From Actinomycetes bacterium (GTDB lineage Bacteria > Actinomycetota > Coriobacteriia > Coriobacteriales > Eggerthellaceae), in assembly GCA_023460315.1 (NCBI GenBank), contig JAEWQO010000132.1:1-64000 (forward strand): a stretch of DNA of 64,000 nucleotides, given 5' to 3'. Positions 51,458 through 60,788 of this stretch are shown here, one piece after another. Within the stretch, counting starts at the first letter, position 1. Every line of letters begins with the position of its first letter. Below the pieces are notes generated by a model. The model had not been told where the DNA came from, did no database searches, and saw only the letters and a list, made by a program, of their open reading frames with translations. The translations under genes and the position numbers were made by a program.

Positions 51458-52119
51458 GAGAGGTTTCCTTTCGACGGGGCGACGGTTGCGGATGTCGCCT
51501 TCGTGTGTGGAAGGCGCACATGATTCTTTGTGCTGCCATCGGGTTTGATCGATGTCTTTTCGCGCGCAGGGGAGCGCTCATGATCCAAGCCGGTCGTATC
51601 GTCCTGCTTGCTTTGAAGAAGCTCCCTCATGCGCGAACGGGCTCGAAAAAGCCAGGTGCGGGCGGTCGCTGGCCGACATTGCATGATTCCGGCGATCTCC
51701 TCGGTGGAGTAGCCTTCCACATAATGCAGGTTCACGGCGGCGCGCAGCTGCTCGGGCAGCTGGCCAATCGCATCCCACACGGCTGCGTCCTTTTCGTCGC
51801 GGATCGGTGCCGCGATGTCGTCTCGCTCGGGATCGAATGCGACCGAGCGGCGCTTCCATGATGATCGGGCGAGGTCGTGGCAACGATTTATGGTCACGCG
51901 GAGCAGCCATGCCTTCAAGTGGTCATCGCTGGCGAATGCGGTCTTGTCGTTGTAGAGACGCAGGAACACGTCCTGATACACATCCTCGGCATCCGCTTTC
52001 AGGCGGGTTTGACTGAGGGCCAGCCGATAGACGGCATCGCCAAAGGTGCTCATGGCTTGTGCCAAGAATGCTTCGGAGCGGGTTTGGCCCTTTCTTCGAG
52101 CCTCGGGTTCTTCGGTCAT
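51454..52119 (-). CDS. ECF-type RNA polymerase sigma factor
   Basis: Extracytoplasmic-function sigma-70 factor, 221 aa. Region 2 is seen in SQTRLKADAEDVYQDVFLRLY, with LKAWLLRVTINRCHD after it. Region 4 is in LPEQLRAAVNLHYVEGYSTE, then EEIAGIMQCRPATARTWL. A C-terminal tail of about 50 residues is charged and variable. Start 52119 has gaggagg upstream; a longer start would add 30 unrelated residues. Paired with the membrane protein encoded next. Its promoter consensus was not identified. Confidence 0.93.
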   Translation of the reverse strand: MTEEPEARRKGQTRSEAFLAQAMSTFGDAVYRLALSQTRLKADAEDVYQDVFLRLYNDKTAFASDDHLKAWLLRVTINRCHDLARSSWKRRSVAFDPERDDIAAPIRDEKDAAVWDAIGQLPEQLRAAVNLHYVEGYSTEEIAGIMQCRPATARTWLFRARSRMRELLQSKQDDTTGLDHERSPAREKTSIKPDGSTKNHVRLPHTKATSATVAPSKGNLS

Positions 52120-52206
52120 GTTTCCTCCTCGACAAAGCATACGGTTTGGATCGTCCGAATGTTTCAAGAAAGGGGAACGAAGGGAGGAATCTTTCTGACT
52201 CCGCTT

Positions 52207-52239
52207 CAAAAAGAGAGAAGCCGCGCAGGTTGCGCGGCT
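52207..52239 (-). terminator. Terminator of the molbindin gene
   Basis: Stem agccgcgca/tgcgcggct (52219-52239) with a 3-nt loop. Reading leftward it is followed by TCTCTCTTTTTG. It ends the molbindin transcript before the sigma gene. A related but imperfect copy of its sequence recurs near 52298-52320. Confidence 0.8.
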
Positions 52240-52341
52240 CCAAGAATGATGCTGCCTGTCATGACGGTGAGCGGGAACACGGTAATCTCGGGCTGTGCAG
52301 GTTGCGCGGCTTCGAGACTGATGCTGCTGCCGTGAGGACTG

Positions 52342-52764
52342 CTACACACCAACAATGACGTCGGTTGACTTTACAATTGCAATCGCAGGAGCGTTTTCGA
52401 CAAGGCCCAAAGCCTCGATGGCCTCGTTGGTGATTGATCCTGTGATCTGCGCCCCTTCGGCCGTTTCGATGGTCACGTGGCCGTTCACTGCACCTGTTTT
52501 GACCGCGGAAACCTTCCCGGCGATCTGATTCCGGGCAGAGATGTTCGTGATGGGTTCAGAGCCGGTGGCGAACATGACGTTGCTGGCCTTGACGATGGCG
52601 ACGGCGGCAACGCCTTCTTTGATGCCGAGGTCTTTGATGGCTTCCATGGTGATGTTTGCCTTGACGGTGTTTTCTCCGAGGTTGATGGTGACGACACCGT
52701 TCACCGCTCCTTCGGAGACGGCGGAGACGGTTCCTTTGAGTTGGTTGCGAGCAGAGATCTTCAT
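52342..52764 (-). CDS. Molbindin: two tandem Mop (molybdate-binding) domains
   Basis: Small cytoplasmic molybdate/tungstate storage protein, 140 aa. Two Mop repeats are evident: residues 1-68 (MKISARNQLKGTVSAVSEGA, VNGVVTINLGENTVKANIT) and 73-139 (ISARNQIAGKVSAVKTGAVN, HVTIETAEGAQITGSIT). Shine-Dalgarno ggaaggag precedes ATG. No HTH is fused, so it stores rather than senses. It fits with moeA and mogA earlier in the window. Confidence 0.93.
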   Translation of the reverse strand: MKISARNQLKGTVSAVSEGAVNGVVTINLGENTVKANITMEAIKDLGIKEGVAAVAIVKASNVMFATGSEPITNISARNQIAGKVSAVKTGAVNGHVTIETAEGAQITGSITNEAIEALGLVENAPAIAIVKSTDVIVGV

Positions 52765-53969
52765 GGTGCGCTCCTTCCGATTGGGGAGCCTCCGGCCTTT
52801 TCGGAGCACTCCGTTCCGCATGCCTCCAGTATCGCAGCATCTTCTCCTTCGGGAAAGGGTTTTTCTGCAAGGCGTTTCCTACCGTTTGCTTTACTCATGG
52901 CTTCCCCTCTTTCTACCCCTTGCTCCGCGTTTGCGCACATCCTGTGCGGGATGCTTCTCTTCGGCTCCTGTGGGGACTGCGTGCGATTTCTCCTCCTCGC
53001 ATCCGCAGGGACATTCCTCGTACGGCATCGACTTCATGCCTGCCATAGGCCTTGCCGGCAACGCACCGCCTTTGGCGTCGCTTGTGCCATCTCGTCCGCG
53101 GCGTGTCGTTGAGGGTCGCCGTGCCGTTTCCTCGTTTGCCGCCATGAGGTCATGCCTTGCTCCTATGCCGCGAAGCCGAGAAATGGAAAGGAAAGCAAGG
53201 ATCGCAGCGCATTTGCTTGCTGACAGTCAAACAAAAGACCAGATCAGATGACTGAATGAAATTTTAGGTGCAAACAGGCCTTACCATTTCTCGGGCTCGC
53301 GGCATCGTCACCCCGGTTCGGTGCCCGATATTCCTCGTCCGGCACTCCCTGCGTCCCATGCCCGACGCCCCTGCGCCCTCGTCCAGCCCACTGCGCACTA
53401 TGTTCGGCACCTCTGCACGTCGTGCCAGTGTCCCTGCACACCATGTCCGGTGCCCCTGTACGCCCCATGTTCGGCACCCCTGCGTGTCGTGCCCGTAGCG
53501 CCCCTGCATCCTGCACGTCGGCCGGCATCCCTCGCCCTCGTCCAGCCCACTGCACCCCATGCCCGGCACCCCTGCGTTCTTGCCTGCGGTGCCCCCGCGC
53601 GCTTCGGCACTTCCTGCGTGACATTGTGCGCACAATGCTTCGCCGTCGTGCCTGCCGTGCCCTCTGCCGTCGCGCTCGCTGTCTGTTGGGCTGTGCCAAT
53701 TGGATGATAGGCCGCCACGCTTAACGTCGTGCCCTTCGCTGTTGCGCCCTTTACCCCTTGCCTGTTGTTTCTCGTTCGCGTCCCGTGCTCATCCCTTGTC
53801 CGTTGGGAGCTTTCCGAACGGCTCTCCAAATTCTCTGAAGGCGCTCGACGGGCATGCTGTTTCCGTGCATCGCCGTTACGGACTGCCCTTTCCTCGGTGA
53901 CAGGGCGGGTCTCTTGTGGGACAATAAAACCTGATTAACAGATTCTCAGCATGCGAGGTATGAGCGCCC
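52765..53969. other. 1.2-kb gap with a degenerate repeat region
   Basis: 52765-53260 has no gene signal. 53268-53700 is a CG-rich degenerate repeat. 53700-53969 leads to recJ; gcgagg 12 bases ahead of ATG 53970 is a weak ribosome binding site. All frames in the gap look like shadows of biased sequence. Confidence 0.5.
53320..53610. repeat. Degenerate C-rich repeat region
   Basis: Variants of cacccctgcg and ccatgcccggc recur. A 21-bp sequence, beginning cgccctcgtccagccc, occurs exactly at 53374-53394 and 53533-53553 (159 bp apart). atgttcggcacc occurs twice near 53400 and 53469. This suggests a higher-order repeat of about 159 bp. Confidence 0.6.
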
Positions 53970-56900
53970 ATGTCTGCCCAGTTCAACATAAAAGCGGCCG
54001 ACCCTTCGGCTGTTGCACGCATCGAGCGCGAGATAGGCGTGCCGCGCTTTATTGCGGCGACCTTGGTCGCGCGGGGTCTTTCCGACCCCTCCGAGGTCCG
54101 CCAGTTTCTCGAACCTTCGCTGGAACGCGATTGGCTCGACCCTTATCTCATTCCCGGCTTAGGGGAGGTCGCCGATGCGCTTGAGGAGGCGATCAAGCGA
54201 GGTGACCACATCCTCGTGTTCGGCGACTTCGACCTTGACGGCATTTCGGCCACCACGGTGCTCACGCGCGGCTTGCGAGAGCTGGGCGCCCATGCGACAC
54301 CGTTCATACCTTTGCGTTTTGACGAGGGGTATGGCCTGACCGAGGCGGCATTCGACCGTGCACGCTCCCTTGAGCCCGACTTCATTGTCACGGTCGACTG
54401 CGGCATTGCGTGTAAGGCAGAGGCGGCGCTCATCGTGGAGGCGGGCGTGGGACTTGCCATCACCGACCATCACGAGCCGGTCGATCTGGTGCCCGAAGGC
54501 GTTCCAGTGGCCGATCCGAAGATGGACGAAGCTTGCGAAAGCGCCATCCTTGCTGGCGTCGGCGTTGCCCTTAAGCTGGTTCAGGTTTTGGGTGGCCGTC
54601 TGGGACAGCCGCATCTCTGGCGCGGGTACACCGATTTTGCGACGCTGGGAACGGTCGCTGACCTCATGCCTATGCGTGGTGAAAACCGCGCTCTCGTGGC
54701 CGATGGCATTGCGCGTATGAATGAATCAGCCCGTCCCTGCATCGCCGCCTTGCTTGCCGTGGCCGGTGCTGCCGATAAACCAGTGAGCGCCACGAATCTC
54801 AGCTTCTCGGTCGTTCCCCGCTTGAACGCTGCCGGGCGCATGGGAGATGCGCACCTGGCGCTCGATCTCCTCATGACCGATGATTTGGAGGAGGCGGAAC
54901 GTCTTGCCTCCGAGCTTGAAGACGTGAACGGCCAGCGCCGTTCCATTGAGGCCGAGCTGACCGAGATCGCGAAGGCTCAGGCAATCGAGGCGTACCATGG
55001 GCAACGTGCGCTTATTGTGTCGGGGGAGAGCTGGCACGAGGGGGTGAAAGGCATCGTGGCCAGCCGCCTGGTGAACACCTATGGCGTGCCATCGCTGCTG
55101 TTCACGATCGACGGTGAGGAAGCGCGTGGCAGTGGGCGCAGCGTTGGCCAGGTGAACCTGTTCAAGGCAGTAGAAAGCGCCTCCGACTTGCTTACCCGTT
55201 TCGGAGGGCATGACGCCGCCGTTGGAGTGACGTTGCCGAGTGCCCTTCTGCCGGAGTTTGAGCGGCGCCTCATTGCCTATATGGACGAACTTCCTGAAGG
55301 GGAGTTCCATCCCCTTATTGAAATCGATGCGTGTGTCGCTCTTGACGAATTGACGCTCGACAGCGTTGCAAAGCTTGACGCCTTGGCACCGTTTGGGCAA
55401 GAGAATCTCATGCCCGTTTATCTGGCACGCGATGTGACGCTCATGAACTGCCGTGCCGTCGGGGCCGAGAAAAACCATTTCTCCTGCGTCTTGTCCGACG
55501 GTCGGGCAACGGTGTCGGGCATCATGTTCCATTGCACCGACATCGAGGCCCTCATGCACACTGACTCTGTCGTGAATGCTGCGTTTGAAGTGCAGATAGA
55601 CGAATGGCGCGGTCGAAAGTCTGTCAAAGCCATGCTGCAATCTCTGGCACCTGCGCGTACCTGTGGGGCCTTGGAGGCGTGTCTCAATCCTGAAAACCTC
55701 TCCTTTGTGGCCGACCTGTACGCGACAAGTGATGCGGAGATATGCACCGACTGCCCGCAGCGCTCGGAAGATGTCGAGGCGTATGAGGCAAAGCTTGAGA
55801 GAAGTCGGGAACGATGGGAGCGCAAGGCGGTTGAGGATTCCTCATCGCTTGAGAGCGATATCGTGCGGGCCATCATTGGCGAGGGAGAGCTGCATGAGTC
55901 ACAGCGCCGCGTGCTTGACCATTTGGCTGCAGGCCGCTCCGTTCTCGCGGTCATGGCAACCGGCCGTGGCAAATCCCTCACGTTCCAGGTCCACGCAGCC
56001 GTCCGGGCCCTTGGTCGGCATGAGGTAAGCGTGTTCGTCTATCCTCTGCGTGCGCTCATAGCAGATCAGGCCTTCCACCTGCGGGAGGCGCTTGACACGT
56101 TCGGGATCGGCGTGGTGACGCTGACGGGCGAAAGCACGCCCGAGGAGCGGCGCCAGGCATGTGCCGGGCTTGCCGATGGCACGTATGACATAGTTCTGAC
56201 CACCCCCGAATTTCTGAGCTATCACATCGATGAGTTCGTGGCCACGCATCGTGTCGGCTTTGCAGTGGTCGACGAAGCCCACCACATTGGCCTGGCAAAG
56301 GCCGGCCAGCGTGTTGCTTACGCGACCATTGGGCAGGCTATCGCGAAGCTCGGCATGCCGACGGTGCTTGCGCTCACGGCTACGGCGGGGGACGATATCG
56401 CCTCCGACATCCGCACGGCGCTTCCGCTGGATGCCTGCGTGTTCGACGAGACGGCTCGTGCAAACTTGCAGCTTGACGATCAGCGCAACCTTAAAAATCG
56501 CGATGACTATCTGGCGAATCTCGTTGCCTCGGGTGGCAGGACAGTCATTTTCGTGAACTCGCGCGAGCAGTCAGTTGCCGTTGCCCGTACGCTGCGCAAG
56601 CGCGTTCCCCAGCTGGCACCCCTCATCGGATTTTACAACGCCGGCCTCTCGCGGTCAGAACGCAAGAGGATCGAGGAGCTGTTCCGCACGGACGCGCTTT
56701 CGGTCCTGGTTGCCACATCGGCGTTTGGCGAGGGCGTTGACATCCCGGACATCCGCCATGTCGTGCTGTACCATCTGCCCTTCAATGAAGTGGAGTTCAA
56801 CCAGATGAGTGGTCGAGCGGGCCGCGATGGGCAGGAAGCTTTCGTTCATCTTCTGTTCGGTCGCCGCGACGCTGGCATCAATGAACGTATTCTAGGTGAC

Positions 56901-57407
56901 ACCACACCTGATCACGCTTGCTTGGCTCAGGTCTACCGTTGCCTGAGGACGAAGCAGCGGGAGAGCGCCGATGAGTTTTTCACCATGAGCAATGCTGACC
57001 TCGCGCGTTTGGCGAGCGAGGAGGGGGCTGGTGTCAGTCCGGCATCGGCTGCGTGTGGCGTCGCCGTTTTTCGCGAGCTCGGCCTGATAGAAACTCATAC
57101 CGCCTATGCGTCGGGAGAGGCAACGCGGTCGATCCACGTGGTTGACACGAAGGACAAAGTCGAGCTGACCGACAGCGTGCGATACCGTGAGGGCCTTGGC
57201 GAGCGGGCGGTGTTTCATGAGTTCCGCGACTGGGCGATGAAATGCGATTCCCGTGAACTTCGGACTCGCGTGTCGAGACCCATCTTGCCCGATGACGAGT
57301 GCGGTCGCGGATGGGAGGTCCTCAAGAAAAGCTCGTGTGCCACCGGGTCCGAGACGTCTCGACAGGAGGAGGGAGGCGGCCATGACCGGAAAGCAGCGAA
57401 GAGATGA
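53970..57407 (+). CDS. recJ: RecJ exonuclease fused to a RecQ-like helicase
   Basis: DNA repair enzyme of 1145 aa, twice the usual RecJ length. Residues 1-590 are a complete RecJ: catalytic FGDFDLDGISA (Asp86, 88, 90), VDCGIACKAEA, ITDHHEP and the RAGRMGDA-like NAAGRMGDAHLA, then an OB-type domain. Residues 650-1050 are a superfamily 2 helicase: MATGRGKSLTFQ (Walker A, about 662-669), VVDEAHHIG (768-771), LALTATAGDD, and QMSGRAGRDGQ (from 945), the RecQ-type motif VI. No RQC zinc cysteines are obvious. In other bacteria separate RecQ and RecJ cooperate in end resection. The rel gene starts 26 bp before its stop. Confidence 0.93.
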   Translation: MSAQFNIKAADPSAVARIEREIGVPRFIAATLVARGLSDPSEVRQFLEPSLERDWLDPYLIPGLGEVADALEEAIKRGDHILVFGDFDLDGISATTVLTRGLRELGAHATPFIPLRFDEGYGLTEAAFDRARSLEPDFIVTVDCGIACKAEAALIVEAGVGLAITDHHEPVDLVPEGVPVADPKMDEACESAILAGVGVALKLVQVLGGRLGQPHLWRGYTDFATLGTVADLMPMRGENRALVADGIARMNESARPCIAALLAVAGAADKPVSATNLSFSVVPRLNAAGRMGDAHLALDLLMTDDLEEAERLASELEDVNGQRRSIEAELTEIAKAQAIEAYHGQRALIVSGESWHEGVKGIVASRLVNTYGVPSLLFTIDGEEARGSGRSVGQVNLFKAVESASDLLTRFGGHDAAVGVTLPSALLPEFERRLIAYMDELPEGEFHPLIEIDACVALDELTLDSVAKLDALAPFGQENLMPVYLARDVTLMNCRAVGAEKNHFSCVLSDGRATVSGIMFHCTDIEALMHTDSVVNAAFEVQIDEWRGRKSVKAMLQSLAPARTCGALEACLNPENLSFVADLYATSDAEICTDCPQRSEDVEAYEAKLERSRERWERKAVEDSSSLESDIVRAIIGEGELHESQRRVLDHLAAGRSVLAVMATGRGKSLTFQVHAAVRALGRHEVSVFVYPLRALIADQAFHLREALDTFGIGVVTLTGESTPEERRQACAGLADGTYDIVLTTPEFLSYHIDEFVATHRVGFAVVDEAHHIGLAKAGQRVAYATIGQAIAKLGMPTVLALTATAGDDIASDIRTALPLDACVFDETARANLQLDDQRNLKNRDDYLANLVASGGRTVIFVNSREQSVAVARTLRKRVPQLAPLIGFYNAGLSRSERKRIEELFRTDALSVLVATSAFGEGVDIPDIRHVVLYHLPFNEVEFNQMSGRAGRDGQEAFVHLLFGRRDAGINERILGDTTPDHACLAQVYRCLRTKQRESADEFFTMSNADLARLASEEGAGVSPASAACGVAVFRELGLIETHTAYASGEATRSIHVVDTKDKVELTDSVRYREGLGERAVFHEFRDWAMKCDSRELRTRVSRPILPDDECGRGWEVLKKSSCATGSETSRQEEGGGHDRKAAKR

Positions 57408-59790
57408 GCTGATCGGCGAGCCGTTGGGGCAGCCGGCGCCCAAGCAGACTGTCGAAGACGATCTTCTCGGGCGTTCTCACGTGGCAGAGAAGGCCTTCTC
57501 TGCCGAGGTGAAGGCCGGTTTCATGGAGCCCTTGGGAACCGAGACTCCCGAAGACCGGTTCCTGGAGCTTCAACGTCTGACGTCCGTGTATCTTTCGCCG
57601 GAGGACGAGGCCTTGCTCGCCAAGGCGTTTGCCTTTGCAAGCAATGCTCACCAAGGACAATGCCGCAAAAGCGGCGAGCCCTTCGTGGCGCATCCGGTCG
57701 AGGTCGCTCTCATATTGGCCGATCTCCGTATGGACGTGGAGACGCTGTGCGCCGCCCTGCTCCATGACACGGTCGAGGATACCGAGGTAACTGCCGACGA
57801 GGTTGGCCGCGAGTTCAACACGCAGGTCGCCCAGCTGGTGGAGGGCGTGACGAAGATCACCCGCATTGAGGTTGAGAGCCTTTCGGACAAGCAGGCCGCA
57901 ACCATTCGCAAAATGTTCGTTGCCATGAGCAAGGACATACGGGTCATCGTCATCAAGCTGGCTGACCGGCTGCACAACATGCGCACCTTGGGCGCCCTCA
58001 GGGAAGACCGCCGCATCTTCAAAGCGCGCGAGACGCTGGAGATATACGCGCCCATTGCCCACCGCTTGGGAATCAACAGCATCAAGTGGGAGCTGGAGGA
58101 TCTGTCGTTTTTCTACCTTGAGCCAAACAAGTACAAGCAAGTCTCACGCATGGTGACCGAGAGCCGTTCTGAGCGCGAAGGCTATCTTGACCAGATCATC
58201 GGCATACTTCACGACGAGATGGAAAAGGTGAACATCCAGGCGCAGATCATGGGCCGTCCGAAGCACCTTTACTCCATCTATCAGAAGATGGCGAAGAAGG
58301 GCAAGGGCTTTTCCGAAATATACGACCTGATTGCGGTGCGGGTGATCGTGAAATCGGTCAAGGACTGCTACTCCGCGCTCGGTGCGGTGCACACGCTCTG
58401 GCATCCCATGCCGGGACGGTTCAAAGACTACATTGCCATGCCGAAGTTCAACATGTACCAAAGCCTGCACACCACGGTTATCGGTCCGGCTGGCAGGCCG
58501 TTGGAGGTGCAGATCCGCACGGAGGAGATGCATCGCCAGAGCGAATACGGCGTGGCTGCCCACTGGCGGTACAAGGAAAGCTCGGGGAAGGGCGACGACG
58601 ACATCGACCAGCAGCTCGCCTGGCTTCGTCAGATGGTTGACTGGCAGGATGAGACCCAGGACTCGCGCGAGTTCCTCAAGGACCTCAAGGTGGATCTCGC
58701 TCCGACAGAAGTGTTTGTCTTCACGCCAAAAGGCGAGGTCATGAGTCTGAGGGCCGGCTCGACACCGGTCGATTTCGCCTATGCCATCCATACGGAGGTG
58801 GGCAACCACTGCGTGGGCGCGAAGGTGAACGGAGCCATTGTGCCCCTCACCTACGAGCTCCAGCTGGGCGACCGTGTTGACATCCTCACTCAGAAAAGCG
58901 CGACTCCCTCGCGGGACTGGCTCAATGTTGTCAAGACTCCTTCTGCGCGCAGCAAGATACGATCGTATTTCAGCAAGGTGAGCCGTGGCGACGATCTGCA
59001 GAATGGGCGCGACAAGCTGACGAGAGAGATGCGCAAACATGGATTGGGCATCTCCAGCGCACAATCCATGAGGGCAATAAAATCTGTGTCGGATCACATG
59101 GGCTACAATGATGCCGACGACATGCTCGTCAATATAGGCACGGGCAAGGAAAGCGCCCAACATGTCTCGAACCGATTGCTGAAGATCCTCGTCGACAAGG
59201 GCAATGAGGAGGCAGAAACCCCCGGCCTCGGTGCATCCGACGTGTCCACGGGCAAGCTTCCTCCCATGCTCACCAGCGTGAAACGACCGAAGAAACACGA
59301 AACTCATTCGAGCAACGGCGTGGTGGTCAAGGGCATCGACGATGTGCTCGTGCGCCTGTCCCGGTGCTGCAACCCAGTGCCCGGAGATGACATCCTCGGC
59401 TTCGTGACCCGCGGCCGCGGGGTGTCGGTGCATCGTTCCGACTGCCCAAATGCCGTTGACCTCCTGCAGAATCCCGAACGCATCATCGAGGTGTCATGGG
59501 AAAGCGAGCTGTCGAAGAGCACCTCCTTCAAGGTGGAGGTCTTTATCGAGGCTCTCGACCGCATGAATCTGCTGAGGGATGTTGCCGTCACGCTGTCCGA
59601 AGTGGGTGCAAACGTGCTGTCGTCAACCACCACATCCCATCGTGACGGGATGGTGGAGATGCGCTTTTTGTTCCAGGTGTCGGACATCAAGCATATCGAC
59701 ATCGTCCTGAACAGACTGCACAGCATAGAGGGAGTGTTTGACGCCTGCCGCATGATGCCCAACGGCGGAACCAGCAAGAAGAAAAAATAG
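57382..59790 (+). CDS. rel: Bifunctional (p)ppGpp synthetase/hydrolase Rel
   Basis: Stringent-response enzyme, 802 aa. N-terminal hydrolase HD domain (HPVEVALILADL, LLHDTVEDTEVT), synthetase domain (LADRLHNMRTLGALR, GRPKHLYSIYQKM, YQSLHTTVIGPAG), TGS (VFVFTPKGEVMSLRAGSTPV), a zinc-finger region (RCCNPVPGDDILGFVTRG) and a C-terminal ACT domain. Both catalytic halves look intact, so it should make and degrade the alarmone. Start 57382 has gaggagggagg upstream and overlaps recJ by 26 bp. Confidence 0.97.
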   Translation: MTGKQRRDELIGEPLGQPAPKQTVEDDLLGRSHVAEKAFSAEVKAGFMEPLGTETPEDRFLELQRLTSVYLSPEDEALLAKAFAFASNAHQGQCRKSGEPFVAHPVEVALILADLRMDVETLCAALLHDTVEDTEVTADEVGREFNTQVAQLVEGVTKITRIEVESLSDKQAATIRKMFVAMSKDIRVIVIKLADRLHNMRTLGALREDRRIFKARETLEIYAPIAHRLGINSIKWELEDLSFFYLEPNKYKQVSRMVTESRSEREGYLDQIIGILHDEMEKVNIQAQIMGRPKHLYSIYQKMAKKGKGFSEIYDLIAVRVIVKSVKDCYSALGAVHTLWHPMPGRFKDYIAMPKFNMYQSLHTTVIGPAGRPLEVQIRTEEMHRQSEYGVAAHWRYKESSGKGDDDIDQQLAWLRQMVDWQDETQDSREFLKDLKVDLAPTEVFVFTPKGEVMSLRAGSTPVDFAYAIHTEVGNHCVGAKVNGAIVPLTYELQLGDRVDILTQKSATPSRDWLNVVKTPSARSKIRSYFSKVSRGDDLQNGRDKLTREMRKHGLGISSAQSMRAIKSVSDHMGYNDADDMLVNIGTGKESAQHVSNRLLKILVDKGNEEAETPGLGASDVSTGKLPPMLTSVKRPKKHETHSSNGVVVKGIDDVLVRLSRCCNPVPGDDILGFVTRGRGVSVHRSDCPNAVDLLQNPERIIEVSWESELSKSTSFKVEVFIEALDRMNLLRDVAVTLSEVGANVLSSTTTSHRDGMVEMRFLFQVSDIKHIDIVLNRLHSIEGVFDACRMMPNGGTSKKKK

Positions 59791-59832
59791 GAGAGGCCGT
59801 TTGGTTTCGGCCGATGGGAAAGGATTCCTGCC

Positions 59833-60492
59833 ATGGTGAACAAAGTGAAAGGCACCTGCGTTCCAGTTGAATATCTTGTGTTGGGCATGCTTGAGAACAA
59901 CGTGTACTTCATTTCCGACCATGAGGCGACCATCGTTGTCGATCCCTCATGTCAACCCGCGGTCATCATGGAGGCGCTCGGGGGTCGCACTCCCGATGCC
60001 ATCGTCTTGACCCATCGTCATTTTGACCACGTGGGTGCGGCCAAGGAGCTGCGTGAAAAGACAGGAGCTCTGGTCATAGCTTCCAAGATCGACGCCCCGT
60101 GCATCAGAGGCGAGGAGGAGATCGCTCCAGGCGACCGGAAATTCGACCCGTGTCCGGTCGATCATGTTGTCGGCGAGGGTGACATCTTGGAGATTGGCAC
60201 CATGCCATGGAAGGTGATTCTCACTCCGGGACACACGAAAGGCAGCATGTGCCTGTTCCTTGACGCGCAGTTCGGCACGGATCGGGAGGGGGCTCCCGTG
60301 CTTGTGTCGGGAGACACGCTGTTTCGCGGCTCCATTGGGCGGACCGACTTTCCAGGCGGTGACATGGGTGACATGCGGCGCTCGCTGAAGCGCCTTGCCG
60401 TGCTCCCTGACAACACCGTGGTGCTTCCTGGCCATAATGGTCTGACCACCATCGGCGAAGAACGCAGGCGTGTCTTCGCCCACTATGCCTGA
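59833..60492 (+). CDS. Metallo-beta-lactamase-fold hydrolase, glyoxalase II-like
   Basis: Cytoplasmic metal hydrolase, 219 aa. The metal motif is VLTHRHFDHVGAA, with further ligands in LTPGHTKGSMC, VSGDTLFRGSIGRTD and LPGHNGLTTIG. It resembles the stand-alone thiol-ester or persulfide hydrolases of the glyoxalase II group; substrate unknown. Shine-Dalgarno gaaagga precedes ATG, 42 bp after rel, so the two may share a message. This rel neighbour is common in Gram-positives. Confidence 0.93.
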   Translation: MVNKVKGTCVPVEYLVLGMLENNVYFISDHEATIVVDPSCQPAVIMEALGGRTPDAIVLTHRHFDHVGAAKELREKTGALVIASKIDAPCIRGEEEIAPGDRKFDPCPVDHVVGEGDILEIGTMPWKVILTPGHTKGSMCLFLDAQFGTDREGAPVLVSGDTLFRGSIGRTDFPGGDMGDMRRSLKRLAVLPDNTVVLPGHNGLTTIGEERRRVFAHYA

Positions 60493-60788
60493 TCTCCTCT
60501 CTTCGTTGAGGCGGTGCATTGGGCGTGCGGTTGTCCTCCTCCTGTCACCTCCAGCCGAGGTGTGACCGCCCCTTCTTGCCGCGGGGCTTGCGAGAATGGT
60601 GGCGCGATCCGAGGAGGACATGCCAAGCAGCAGGGGGGCGGCCGACGTGTGGGGCCGACTTTACAAAAATTTTACCCTTCGAGATGTTCTCCTGCGGGAA
60701 AAGCCCTTCACACCCCTTTTCGAATGTCAGATTTACGTTAAACTGATGATCTGCTGAGCCTTTTACCATTGTTGCTGAAAGGGAATTC

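Noticed and set aside
53244..53829. Minus-strand frames in the repeat region resembling a Gly/Arg/Cys repeat protein
   Set aside because: Several frames are open at once and repeats are not in register with codons; better explained as biased DNA repeats.
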